Shown here in pieces: positions 1-8,137 of a stretch of DNA of 46,013 bases; the stretch's first letter is position 1; each line of letters opens with the position of its first letter. The stretch covers positions 1-46,013 of the forward strand of contig JAZDJP010000043.1 in NCBI GenBank assembly GCA_043803805.1, given 5' to 3'. A model generated the notes under the pieces. That model made no database searches. It was not told where the DNA came from and was given only the letters and a program-made list of their open reading frames with translations. The translations under genes and the position numbers were made by a program. Source of the stretch: JAZDJP01 sp043803805. GTDB taxonomy: Bacteria; Planctomycetota; JAZDJP01.

Positions 1-2210
1 AGGGTGCGAATCACCATCGGTCCCTGCTGGTTGTCGCTGATTCGCTGGGACAGGGCGAAGATGGTTCCCGGCGGCTTCGGTTCCCACCAGAGGAACCGGC
101 GCTTTTCCTCCGGAGAGGGAAGCAGGTGCGGGACGTAGAGCCACTCCGCGTAAGTCAGGAATGAATAACGGGGCCGGTTGTGCGCGCCGTAGTGCCATCC
201 CACGCCGGGGAAGACCTCCTCGAACCACTTGAGGAGTTCCGGCCGGATGCCCTGGTCGGAGACGATGCCCAGAACCAGGGTTTTGTCCAGGCCGTGTTTT
301 TTGAGCCGCTCGCGGACGCCCTCGAGCATGGGGCTGAAGGCCTTCCTGGCCCCGTCGGTCGCGTAGGCGGGCAGCCGCAGCGGCTCGCGTTTGCCGGTGG
401 CCGGGTCCAGGCCGGTGACGTGGCGCGGGTCGTCGGCATTGACCAGTCCCCAGTCGCTCACCGTGTACAGGACCTGCAGCGAGATCTTCCGGAGCATGCA
501 ATACTTCCGGGCCAGCTCCAGGTAGCGATCGAAAACGGTGTAGTCGTACGTGTAGCGGCCGTCCGGCTGACGGATCCAGGCCACCAGACTCTCTTCGTTG
601 CCGAACTGCGTGCGGGCGAGCAGATCGGCGACCATCAGGTTGTTGCCCAACTCGCCGAGCAGCTGCCACGATTTCTCAATCAGCTTCCAGTGTTCCTCGG
701 ACCAGCGGGGAACCTTGTAGTAGAGAGCCATCGTCTCGGGGGACTGGTAGATGCCGATGAAGGAGTGGAAACGGCCCGGGTCGGGCAGGGTCCAGTCAAT
801 GACCTCGAGCTCGACCGGCACCCGGACTTCGGGTATGCCCTTGGCGCTGACGGCAAGCGTCCCGGCGTACGTGCCGGCCGCGGCGTCTTTGGGCACGCTC
901 ACGGTGATCCAGACCGGCGCCAGCGCCGCCGGAGCAATCGTCGGCGGCAGGCCGAGCTCGGCGCGGAGCTTGGGGCTTGTCGGGAGCGCGACCGGCTCGA
1001 CTCTGGCGGGCGGCTCCTCATCCAGCGCGATGTAGGCGGGAGGAGTCTTGCCGTAGCGGTAGACCGCTCCGCTCTGGCCGGGAAACTGGCCCTGCCCCCA
1101 CAGTTCGGAGGGTGTCCCGTAGCGGACGCGGATGCGCGAGGCGGGGATGGTTCCGGGGCCTTTGAGGTCGCCGGCGGCGGCCCGGAGCCCCTCGATGACA
1201 GCGGTCGAGCCGACCACCACCTGGCCGGAGTACTGCCCGTTCCGCGGACCGACCAGGCGGATGGGTCCGAGCTTCTCGTTGGGGTCGCCGTATTCCGCCA
1301 CGGTGAAGAAACGATGAATGTCCTGGTTCCAAACCTGGACGTTCTCGGGCCGGGCGACATTCGGGCGCGCCCCGCTACCCTCGGCCGCGAGAAAGAGCGT
1401 GTGGACGCCAAGGTGATACCAGCCGATGGGGCATCTATCGTCCTTGGCCCACTTCAGCGCCGGAGGCTGGTAGTCACTGCTGTGATTGGCGACGGCCAGG
1501 ACGTTGACCCCTTTGCGCAGGAGTTTCAACGGCACCTCCACCGGACCGAGCTGTCGTTCGCGGATGGCTATGCGCTTTTGAGCCGCGGTTTTGTCGGCGG
1601 GATCCGTATACAGACGGCCGATCCTGTACTCGCCTTCGGGAATCATGGCGCCCTTGGAGTCGAGGTAGGCCTCCAGGGAGTAAACCTCTCCGGCCGTCTC
1701 GGGTTTGAGTTCGCCCTTGGGCAGATGCCCCCGGGCGATCTCCGTGCCGTTCATGTAGACGGCCACGCCGCCGCGGTAGGTCATGGAGAGGGTCAGCTTT
1801 TTCACCGCAGCGGGATCCTCCACCGCGAACCTGCCCCGCAACTCCAGCGCGCCGCTCATCAGGCGCATTTCCGTGGTCATGTAAGTGTTGTGCATGAGCG
1901 CCTCGCCCGGGAAAGGACCCGGCGAGCGGAACCAGGCGGAGTCATCGAAGTCCGGATTCATCCAGCCCTGCGGGGGCGGCGCCGTTTTCATCTTCGGGTA
2001 CCCGCCGAAGACGACGCCTTCGGTTGTGATCCCCTCGCGCCAGGTGGCGTGCGCGCGCCAGTAACCACCCGCCCCGAGGACAACCGTCTCTCTGGCCGCG
2101 GCCGCTGGCGGCGGGGATCCGCTCGCGGCCAGCGCCCCGCCCAGGATCACCACGAGCAGGATTCCAACACACAAACCCGTCAGAAGCAACCATCCATGAA
2201 AACGCGTCAT
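1..2210 (-). CDS. GH123-like (DUF4091-type) secreted glycosidase, 3' end outside window
   Basis: The frame stays open from the ATG at 2210 to the window edge (736 codons), so the C-terminus is missing. The start is supported by AAAGGAGAAAAGGAT just upstream. A signal peptide begins MTRFHGWLLLTGLCVGILL. Residues about 80-200 form a jelly-roll, galactose-binding-like domain (YRGGVAVYMNGTEIARGHL). Around 370-420 is a GH123 N-terminal-like strand domain (PVWITVSVPKDAAAGTYAG, then EVIDWTLPDP), followed by the start of a TIM-barrel-like region (YQSPETMALYYKVPRWSEEH). It is clearly paralogous to the gene at 28285-30864. It is last in the minus-strand NHL/enzyme cluster, 14 bp after an NHL gene relic. 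Its leader is nearly identical to that of the NHL proteins, which suggests it recombined behind an NHL signal peptide. The family is inferred from motifs; the substrate is unknown. Confidence 0.75.
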   Translation of the reverse strand, partial: MTRFHGWLLLTGLCVGILLVVILGGALAASGSPPPAAAARETVVLGAGGYWRAHATWREGITTEGVVFGGYPKMKTAPPPQGWMNPDFDDSAWFRSPGPFPGEALMHNTYMTTEMRLMSGALELRGRFAVEDPAAVKKLTLSMTYRGGVAVYMNGTEIARGHLPKGELKPETAGEVYSLEAYLDSKGAMIPEGEYRIGRLYTDPADKTAAQKRIAIRERQLGPVEVPLKLLRKGVNVLAVANHSSDYQPPALKWAKDDRCPIGWYHLGVHTLFLAAEGSGARPNVARPENVQVWNQDIHRFFTVAEYGDPNEKLGPIRLVGPRNGQYSGQVVVGSTAVIEGLRAAAGDLKGPGTIPASRIRVRYGTPSELWGQGQFPGQSGAVYRYGKTPPAYIALDEEPPARVEPVALPTSPKLRAELGLPPTIAPAALAPVWITVSVPKDAAAGTYAGTLAVSAKGIPEVRVPVELEVIDWTLPDPGRFHSFIGIYQSPETMALYYKVPRWSEEHWKLIEKSWQLLGELGNNLMVADLLARTQFGNEESLVAWIRQPDGRYTYDYTVFDRYLELARKYCMLRKISLQVLYTVSDWGLVNADDPRHVTGLDPATGKREPLRLPAYATDGARKAFSPMLEGVRERLKKHGLDKTLVLGIVSDQGIRPELLKWFEEVFPGVGWHYGAHNRPRYSFLTYAEWLYVPHLLPSPEEKRRFLWWEPKPPGTIFALSQRISDNQQGPMVIRT

Positions 2211-2224
2211 ATCCTTTTCTCCTT

Positions 2225-2353
2225 TCACGGCGCCGGACATTCCGCTGTCGCGGCGTAGGCCGGCTTGACCCGCACCACGCGGACATTCAGCCAGTCGCCG
2301 ATATAAACGGCCTCGGGACTGGTGGAAGTCTTCGGGCCGCAAGGGCATGCGGC
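2225..2353 (-). pseudogene. 3' relic of an NHL-repeat gene (C-terminal ~40 codons)
   Basis: Read on the minus strand, about 42 codons after an in-frame stop (2354-2356) encode a peptide containing EAVYIGDWLNVRVVRVKP and ending YAATAECPAP followed by TGA. This matches the C-termini of the five intact NHL genes; the closest is the sigma-NHL fusion (AVYVVDWLNLRVVKVVP). No start codon or ribosome site belongs to it. It lies between the toroid lyase-like gene and the GH123-like gene, where an intact NHL gene would fit the alternating pattern. The best reading is the remnant of a sixth propeller gene lost by deletion or replacement. Confidence 0.7.
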
Positions 2354-2398
2354 TCAGGATGTCGCGGGAAGCAGCGGGCAGGGGGGGGCCGGCCGTTT

Positions 2399-3994
2399 TC
2401 ATCTCTGGAATTCCACCACCAGCCGCCGACGCCACGAGAAGCGCGCCGCGGTCACCGGATCGGAGGCGTTGCCCGTCGAGTAGGGCGAGAAACCCTTGAG
2501 CTTCACCATCTCGAAGGGGGCATCGGTCCGCAGACATTTCGGGTAGCGGATGGGCAGCGCGGTGGTGACCTCCCGGCGGTCGTCGGTGGCCAGGGTCAGT
2601 CGCGCGCGGCGGCCGAGGTCCCAGCGGACGGTGGCGTCGAACCTGGCGTAGTGCAGCCGGGCCTCGGCCCAGTCGGCGCCCATCCGGAGCGTGCCGGTGT
2701 CGACGGGGTAGCCGTCGTCGCGTCCGATCCGGATGGTCGAGAACTCCGGGTCGTGCTTGGACTTGGTGCCCGTCAGGACGGCCCCGGCCTCCCGGTGCGC
2801 CAGGAAGACGACCGTCTGATGGTCGAGGGCGTAGTCGTTGGCCGGCTGGTGCACGCGGTTCAGGGCTCGCATGGCGGAGATCGCCGCCATCCAGCCGTCC
2901 CGTCGCACAACGCCCAGCGGCAGCGTGATCCGGAAGTAGCCGTCGGTCCGGTACTCGGGGGCCGCGCACCGGCCGGTGCGCATCAGACCCAGTTCGTGGT
3001 GGAGCACCGCCAGGGTCTCCGGCGTCTCGCCGGACAGGTCCAGCGCCCCCAGCAACCCCACGATGTGGCCGCGCCCCCTGGGCGTCAGCGAGTGCAGCGC
3101 CAGGCCGTAGGCCGAGTGCCGCGCGTGCGCGTTGGTGCGCTCGTCGGCCAGCGGGATCATGCAGCCGTCATGGGTCAGGAACGACCGGAAGAACCTGCCG
3201 GCCCGCAGGAACTTCACGCGCGGACGGCGTCGGCCGTCGAGCACGTCGTACAGGCATCCGGCGGTCAGCGGCGTGTACACCGCCGAGGGCCCACCCTCGC
3301 GCGCCGGGTTGGTGTGCTCCTCCCAGTAGCCGTCGGGATGGCCCGAGGCGTAGAAGCGCTCCGCGAACTCGCGCGCCAGCCGCACCCACTCCGGCCGGCC
3401 GAAGACCCGCCCGCAGTGATAGACCCCCTGCATGAAGATGGCCGTGTGGTTGTTGGCGAAGCCCAGGTGCAGCCGGCGCTCGCCGGGGTGGAATCGTTCG
3501 TTGTGCCCGATGGCCGCCGCGACCTGTTGCTCGATCAGCCGTCGGTAGGCGCGCTTCTCCCTGGCGCCGAGGGTCGGTTCGAGCGCGCGGTAGGCCAGCG
3601 CCGCGTGGAAGAGCAACCGCCGCAGGGGTGCGGTCCAGAGCCCGAAGCCGGGCACCTCGCGGTTGTGGATGCGCGTCCGGTAGTGCTCCATGTTGGCCCG
3701 GATGATCCGGACCAGCTCTGCCGCGCGCCGGTCGCCGGCGGCGGCCAGCGGCGCGAGCACGGACAGGCCGCAGGCCTGGTAGTCGTAGAAGACCACCACC
3801 CGCTCGATGGCCTTGAGCTCGGGGCGGAAGGAGTCCGGGATGGCCGTCCGGCCGTGGCCGTAGATTCGCTCCATGACCGGGACGACAACCTCCTCGATCC
3901 GGCGCTTGACCGACAACAGGAAGGCGGCGTCGAGGACGACGGGATTCTCGCAGGCGGGGTGGGGCATGGATTTTTCCTGAGGCCGCCGTTTCAT
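2399..3994 (-). CDS. Alpha/alpha-toroid, heparinase II/III-like protein
   Basis: A 531-residue protein rich in helices in its first two thirds, with FANNHTAIFMQGVYHCGR near residue 185 and GHPDGYWEEHTNP further on. These resemble the (N)NH and W/Y-rich catalytic clefts of toroid polysaccharide lyases. The last third looks beta-rich, as in heparinase II/III-type lyases. No signal peptide is visible, unlike its neighbours. The start at 3994 has GAGGAAAAAATCG upstream; an ATG at 3967 with CAGGAAAAATCC is a fair alternative. It begins 11 bp after an NHL gene stop and is followed by an NHL relic, so it sits in an NHL-enzyme alternation. A role in glycan cleavage is inferred; a glycosidase of unsaturated uronides or an uncharacterised toroid protein is also possible. 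Confidence 0.55.
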   Translation of the reverse strand: MKRRPQEKSMPHPACENPVVLDAAFLLSVKRRIEEVVVPVMERIYGHGRTAIPDSFRPELKAIERVVVFYDYQACGLSVLAPLAAAGDRRAAELVRIIRANMEHYRTRIHNREVPGFGLWTAPLRRLLFHAALAYRALEPTLGAREKRAYRRLIEQQVAAAIGHNERFHPGERRLHLGFANNHTAIFMQGVYHCGRVFGRPEWVRLAREFAERFYASGHPDGYWEEHTNPAREGGPSAVYTPLTAGCLYDVLDGRRRPRVKFLRAGRFFRSFLTHDGCMIPLADERTNAHARHSAYGLALHSLTPRGRGHIVGLLGALDLSGETPETLAVLHHELGLMRTGRCAAPEYRTDGYFRITLPLGVVRRDGWMAAISAMRALNRVHQPANDYALDHQTVVFLAHREAGAVLTGTKSKHDPEFSTIRIGRDDGYPVDTGTLRMGADWAEARLHYARFDATVRWDLGRRARLTLATDDRREVTTALPIRYPKCLRTDAPFEMVKLKGFSPYSTGNASDPVTAARFSWRRRLVVEFQR

Positions 3995-4005
3995 CGATTT
4001 TTTCC

Positions 4006-6540
4006 TCACGGCGCCGGACATTCCGCTGTCGCGGCGTAGACCAGCCTGGCGCGGAGCACACGGCGGTTGAGCATATCCGAGACGTAGACGGCCTCGTCGG
4101 TCACCGCCACGTAAGCCGGCCAGGCGAAGGCGATCTCCGGTTTGGGAATCTTACTTCCCGGCCCTGCCGAGTCCGCGTTGCCGTAGGAACCGATACGGGC
4201 CAGTTGATTTCCAGCGCTGTCGAGTACCTTCACCGAGAAACGGGCCACGTCCGGGACGAAGACCCGATCGAAGCCGTCCAGGTCGAAACGGGGGGTGAAG
4301 CAACAACAACTCATGTAGTTGTTCGCCGGCGAGATGTCCGAGAAGAACCCCTTGAACTGGCCGGTGATCCGGGCGGGCACAGCGCCGCGGCCCACGACGC
4401 CGGCGATCCCCTCGTTGGGCGGCTTCTCCTTGCGGTCGCCGTAGCACTTCATCATGCCGCCCTCCGGCCCGAACTTGAGGATGCTCCCGTAGATATCCCA
4501 GTAGAGACGTGCCTCCAGCGCGGGCAACGACCTGAAGGGTTCCGGCAAGGGAGCGTCTGCCGGTCTGACGTATTCGCTGACGTAGATGTTCCCGGCGCGG
4601 TCCACCCGCACGCCGCCCCCTTGGCGGGTCAGGGTGATTACACTTCCCCGCTTACTCTTCCCATCCTGTCCGAAGACATCCAGAAGCACCTTATCCCAAG
4701 CCTCTTTGCCCCTTAGTCCTTCGAAGTGGAGCACGTAAACGTCCCTGTCTGGCGCGATGGTCAATCCGCGCACCCCGCGCATGTGGCCTCCGTCCACCGA
4801 TCCCTTGAACTTGAGGATGTGGTCGCCGCCCGGAAACGGCGCCGGTTTGCCGTCGCGCGTGTACCGGGTAATGAGGCCGGTAACGTTATATATGTAGCTG
4901 TAGGCGTAAAGGCGGCCCTCACGGTCGATGGTCACTTCGGCCGCGTCGTAGGGCAACGCCTCCGGGGCCTCGCCCGCGGCATTGAAACGTAGCATTTTGT
5001 CGTGTACCCAGTCGCGGACATAAACCTCCTCACGCTGGCGGTCGGCGGTGATATACATGGGGCGCACCAGGCCCTCGATGCCGGAGCCAGCGGCAACCGT
5101 CTTCTTGAGTTCCTTGCCGTCCTCGACGCGCCAGAGCTCGCCCTTGCCATCCTGGTTGTCCAGGCCGATCCACAGCACCGCCGACTCGTCCGAGCCGTCC
5201 ACCGCCAGCCTGGCCCAGCGGTCAGCCGGCAGGGCCAGCTCGCCCTGTACCCGTTCCTTCCAGGATGGGAAGCGCAGAAGTTTCCCGCCCATTCCCATCG
5301 CGGAGCCGGTTTTGACGGCACCGGAGACGACGAAAATGACGCCCCTTTTGGCATCCACCGCCAGCCACCCCGGCGAGGGAACGTCCAGTGCCCCGACGAA
5401 CTTGCCGTCGGTCGCGAAGACCGCCACGCGATCGTTGTCGCGGTCGGCCACGTAGATCTGGCCCTTGGCGTCAACCGCGATCCCAACCGGATTATTCAAG
5501 TGCTTCTCGTCGTTGCCCGCCTTGAACGGCTCGCCAACCAGCACCCTGGCCGGACCTTTCTCATCCAGACCCACGCTGAACACAACGTTTCGGGAAACCA
5601 GTTTCCCGCGGATGGCCGGGTCGGGACCATTTATCCCAGTGGCATAGATCGTCTTCCCATCTGGAGAGGCCGCCAAGTGCGCCGGCCCGGCATCGGGCGG
5701 GCCGGCGATGAGCCGCGCACCCAGGTAGCCCCTGGCCGGAGGCGCCCCGTCGGTCACGCACAGGCTCATGAGCCGCAGATCATTGGGTCGGCTCACGCCG
5801 TGATCCGCCGGAGCGCTGGCGAAGACGAGTTCCTGCCCGGCCACGCACATGGTCTGCCACGAAAGGTCCCACGTCAGCGGGTAGAGGCTCTGGAAGGGGT
5901 GGCACACCTTGGGGATTATCTCGCCGGGGGCGGCCTCTATCCATAGCGGCTTGACCCGCTCGCGGGGTGCGTCGGCCGGGTAAGGCAAGAGCGTCTTGAC
6001 GTATTTCCCGTCGCGACCGAAGACCTGAATCACCGGCGAACTCCGGACGGAGTAGTCGCCGTAGTTGAGGACATAGACATTGCCTTTGGCGTCGCAGGCC
6101 AGGCCGAGGACGCCGCCGATGTTCTGCGGCTGCCAGCCGAGCACCTTGTCGAACCTAGCGCCCAGCCCCAAGCCGACCTTGACCTTGCACCCACCCGGCA
6201 CGGGTCCTTCGACTCCGCTCAGGACAGGCTTGCCGGCGTCGTCCTTGCCGTCCCATTCGAGATCCTGGACCAGGCCTTTCTTGAAGAGATCCGGCGGATT
6301 GTCGCCCAAGAGGCCGGCGGCGATGTGCCGCACGATTTTGCCGGAACCATCCTCCACCCAGACGGCCGCATCGCAGGGGGCCTTGACCGCGAAGATGATC
6401 CTGACCGTGTCGCCCTCGCGCTTGGCGCTCGGCGGCTGGGTGAAGCCCGGCGTCTCGGCGGCTGCTGCGACCATTTCCACAAAAAGCAGGCTTCCAACGC
6501 ACAAACCCACGAGAGGCGACCCTCCATGAAAACGCGTCAT
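4006..6540 (-). CDS. Secreted NHL beta-propeller protein with FlgD-like N-terminal domain (paralog 5)
   Basis: 844 residues. The start has AAGGAGAAAAGAAC upstream. A signal peptide ends near residue 28 (VAAAA/ETPGF). Residues about 35-125 form a FlgD/Ig-like domain (AVWVEDGSGKIVRHIAAG, LEWDGKDDAGK). Then come about eight blade motifs of NHL type, e.g. GLACDAKGNVYVLNYGDYSV, IAVDAKGQIYVADRDNDRV and FDLDGFDRVFVPDVARFSV. The C-terminus is YAATAECPAP. Residues 104-112 (PVLSGVEG) are encoded by a short dispersed repeat that paralogs 2-4 lack. NHL propellers bind ligands or act as lyase scaffolds; no active site is evident here, so a binding or substrate-presenting role outside the cytoplasm is an inference. 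It lies 13 bp after the sulfatase gene in the same operon. Confidence 0.85.
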   Translation of the reverse strand: MTRFHGGSPLVGLCVGSLLFVEMVAAAAETPGFTQPPSAKREGDTVRIIFAVKAPCDAAVWVEDGSGKIVRHIAAGLLGDNPPDLFKKGLVQDLEWDGKDDAGKPVLSGVEGPVPGGCKVKVGLGLGARFDKVLGWQPQNIGGVLGLACDAKGNVYVLNYGDYSVRSSPVIQVFGRDGKYVKTLLPYPADAPRERVKPLWIEAAPGEIIPKVCHPFQSLYPLTWDLSWQTMCVAGQELVFASAPADHGVSRPNDLRLMSLCVTDGAPPARGYLGARLIAGPPDAGPAHLAASPDGKTIYATGINGPDPAIRGKLVSRNVVFSVGLDEKGPARVLVGEPFKAGNDEKHLNNPVGIAVDAKGQIYVADRDNDRVAVFATDGKFVGALDVPSPGWLAVDAKRGVIFVVSGAVKTGSAMGMGGKLLRFPSWKERVQGELALPADRWARLAVDGSDESAVLWIGLDNQDGKGELWRVEDGKELKKTVAAGSGIEGLVRPMYITADRQREEVYVRDWVHDKMLRFNAAGEAPEALPYDAAEVTIDREGRLYAYSYIYNVTGLITRYTRDGKPAPFPGGDHILKFKGSVDGGHMRGVRGLTIAPDRDVYVLHFEGLRGKEAWDKVLLDVFGQDGKSKRGSVITLTRQGGGVRVDRAGNIYVSEYVRPADAPLPEPFRSLPALEARLYWDIYGSILKFGPEGGMMKCYGDRKEKPPNEGIAGVVGRGAVPARITGQFKGFFSDISPANNYMSCCCFTPRFDLDGFDRVFVPDVARFSVKVLDSAGNQLARIGSYGNADSAGPGSKIPKPEIAFAWPAYVAVTDEAVYVSDMLNRRVLRARLVYAATAECPAP
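6206..6229. repeat. Dispersed short repeat inserted in frame in an NHL gene
   Basis: A 24-bp sequence (CCTTCGACTCCGCTCAGGAC followed by AGGC) lies inside the NHL gene and encodes PVLSGVEG on the minus strand. The identical 24 bp occur at 18804-18827 in the sigma-NHL fusion, and relatives (CCTTCGACAGGCTCAGGA) are at 45898-45926. The other three NHL paralogs have only 2-3 residues at this place. PVLSGVEG-like peptides are known translations of a widespread intergenic palindromic repeat in environmental bacteria. Confidence 0.7.
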
Positions 6541-6553
6541 GTTCTTTTCTCCT

Positions 6554-8077
6554 TCATCCGTGGGCTCGTTTTTCCCCGAGGACGTCCGCCGGCCGCTCGG
6601 GGAAGCCGGTGACGCCGCGGGCCAGGTCGAACTGCAGAATCCGGCGCCGCGGCCGCATCTCGAACTCGAAGCGCCTGAGCCCCGAGCCCTCCAGGGCGGA
6701 TTCGCCGATCGGATTCCGCGGCCGCTGCTCCGCGGCGGAGCGCAGCCCGGCGAGCACCGCCGGCTCCCGGGCGGAGAGCTCCTGGCGCTCCTGCGGGTCG
6801 CGCTCGACGTTGAAGAGCTGCTCGCGGCCGCCGTTGGCGATGAAGATGTGCTTCCACTCGCCGGAGCGGGTCATGATCTTGAACTGCCGCGTCCCGGGAC
6901 GGCCGAAGCAACCGAATAGGATTCGGCGGGGTTCGGCCTTCCCGGCGAGCATCCCGAGCAGATCAGTGCCGTCGCGGAGCTCCGACGCGCCGGCGGCGGT
7001 CGTGGCCACCCCGAAGAGGTCGGTCAGGCAGGCCAGCTCCGCGCTACGCACGTTCGCCGGCAGCCGCGCCGGCCAGCTGACCATGAAGGGCACGCGGCAG
7101 GAGGCCTCGAAGAAGGCGTCCTTCTGCCAGCCGTGGTGGTCGCCGAGCATGTCGCCGTGGTCCGCGAAGAAGCAGATCACGGTGTTGGCGGCGTCCGGAC
7201 GCGACTCGACGGCATCGAGAATGCGTCCCAGGCACGCGTCGATGTAGCTGATCTCGCCGTAGTAGCGGGCCTTGATCACCCGTGCCCAACCCTCGCTGAT
7301 GTCCTCGGCCCAGACCGCGTGGTTGACCCATGGAATGTTGTCGTCGGCGTGGTCCACGGCCAGGTCGCCGCGCACCGGGTTCGGCATCCGGTCGGGGTTG
7401 TACATGCGGTTGTAGGGTTGGGGCGGCGCGCATGGCGGGTGCGGCCCGATGAAGGAGACGAAGCCGAAGAACGGCCGGCCGTCGGCGGCCATGAGTTGCT
7501 CGACGGCGAGGTCGGCGGCCCAGCTCTCCACCGTGAGCGCGGTGGGCAGGGGACTCATTTGGGGCACGTAGTACATCTCGGTGCGCTCGCCCTGGAGCAT
7601 GTCCACCCAGTCGTATTCCGGGTGCTTGTCGCGGATGAAGCGGGCGAAGGCGTCGCCGGCGCGCTGCCGGGCGTCCACATAGAGCTCCTCGCTGTGCATC
7701 TGGACCTCGAAGCCCAGGTCCTGGTCCCAGGGCTCGGCGTGGAACTTGCCGATCCCGAATGTGCGGCAGCCGAGCAAGCCCATGCGCCGCGCCAGGAATG
7801 GGCCGCAGCGCTCCTCCATGGTGGCCGCCCATGTCGCCGGCGGGTTGACGCACCCGTTGGTGAAGACGCCGGTGGTGAGCGGCTCGCGCCCGGTGTGGAG
7901 GGTGTAGCGCGCCGGGACGCACACCGGGCAGGTGGAGTAGGCGTTGGTGAAGGCCACCCCGCGCCGGACCAGCCGGTCCATGTTGGGCGCGTGAATCAGC
8001 CCGTTGCCCAGCGCCGCGATGGTGTCGAAGCGCTGCTGGTCAGTCATCAGGAAGAGGACGTTGGGTTTGGTGGCCAT
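6554..8077 (-). CDS. Type I sulfatase
   Basis: A 507-residue arylsulfatase-family protein. The N-terminus NVLFLMTDQQRFDT carries the first metal-binding Asp, and C53-V-P-A-R is the CxPxR site at which Cys is converted to formylglycine. ADHGDMLGDHHGWQKD holds the late Asp/His metal ligands. The start at 8077 has TAGGAGCTATTC upstream. No signal peptide is visible, so as drawn it would be cytoplasmic. It would hydrolyse a sulfate ester, probably on a sugar given the lyase-like and GH123-like neighbours; the substrate cannot be read from sequence. It sits between two NHL paralogs (60 bp after one, 13 bp before the next), so cotranscription is likely. A sulfatase-maturing enzyme is not in this window. 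Confidence 0.92.
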   Translation of the reverse strand: MATKPNVLFLMTDQQRFDTIAALGNGLIHAPNMDRLVRRGVAFTNAYSTCPVCVPARYTLHTGREPLTTGVFTNGCVNPPATWAATMEERCGPFLARRMGLLGCRTFGIGKFHAEPWDQDLGFEVQMHSEELYVDARQRAGDAFARFIRDKHPEYDWVDMLQGERTEMYYVPQMSPLPTALTVESWAADLAVEQLMAADGRPFFGFVSFIGPHPPCAPPQPYNRMYNPDRMPNPVRGDLAVDHADDNIPWVNHAVWAEDISEGWARVIKARYYGEISYIDACLGRILDAVESRPDAANTVICFFADHGDMLGDHHGWQKDAFFEASCRVPFMVSWPARLPANVRSAELACLTDLFGVATTAAGASELRDGTDLLGMLAGKAEPRRILFGCFGRPGTRQFKIMTRSGEWKHIFIANGGREQLFNVERDPQERQELSAREPAVLAGLRSAAEQRPRNPIGESALEGSGLRRFEFEMRPRRRILQFDLARGVTGFPERPADVLGEKRAHG

Positions 8078-8137
8078 GAATAGCTCCTACTTGATCTCAC
8101 GGGTCTCTGCGGCTCTCATGCGCACTTTCCCAAAGAG

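Noticed and set aside
180..2258. Long open frame on the plus strand opposite the GH123-like gene
   Set aside because: The minus-strand frame has a ribosome site, signal peptide and recognisable domains; the plus-strand product is Arg/Gly/Val-rich with no family signal, a usual effect of high GC at third codon positions.
2651..4039. Long plus-strand frame opposite the toroid lyase-like gene
   Set aside because: Same GC-driven antisense openness; no motif or ribosome site.
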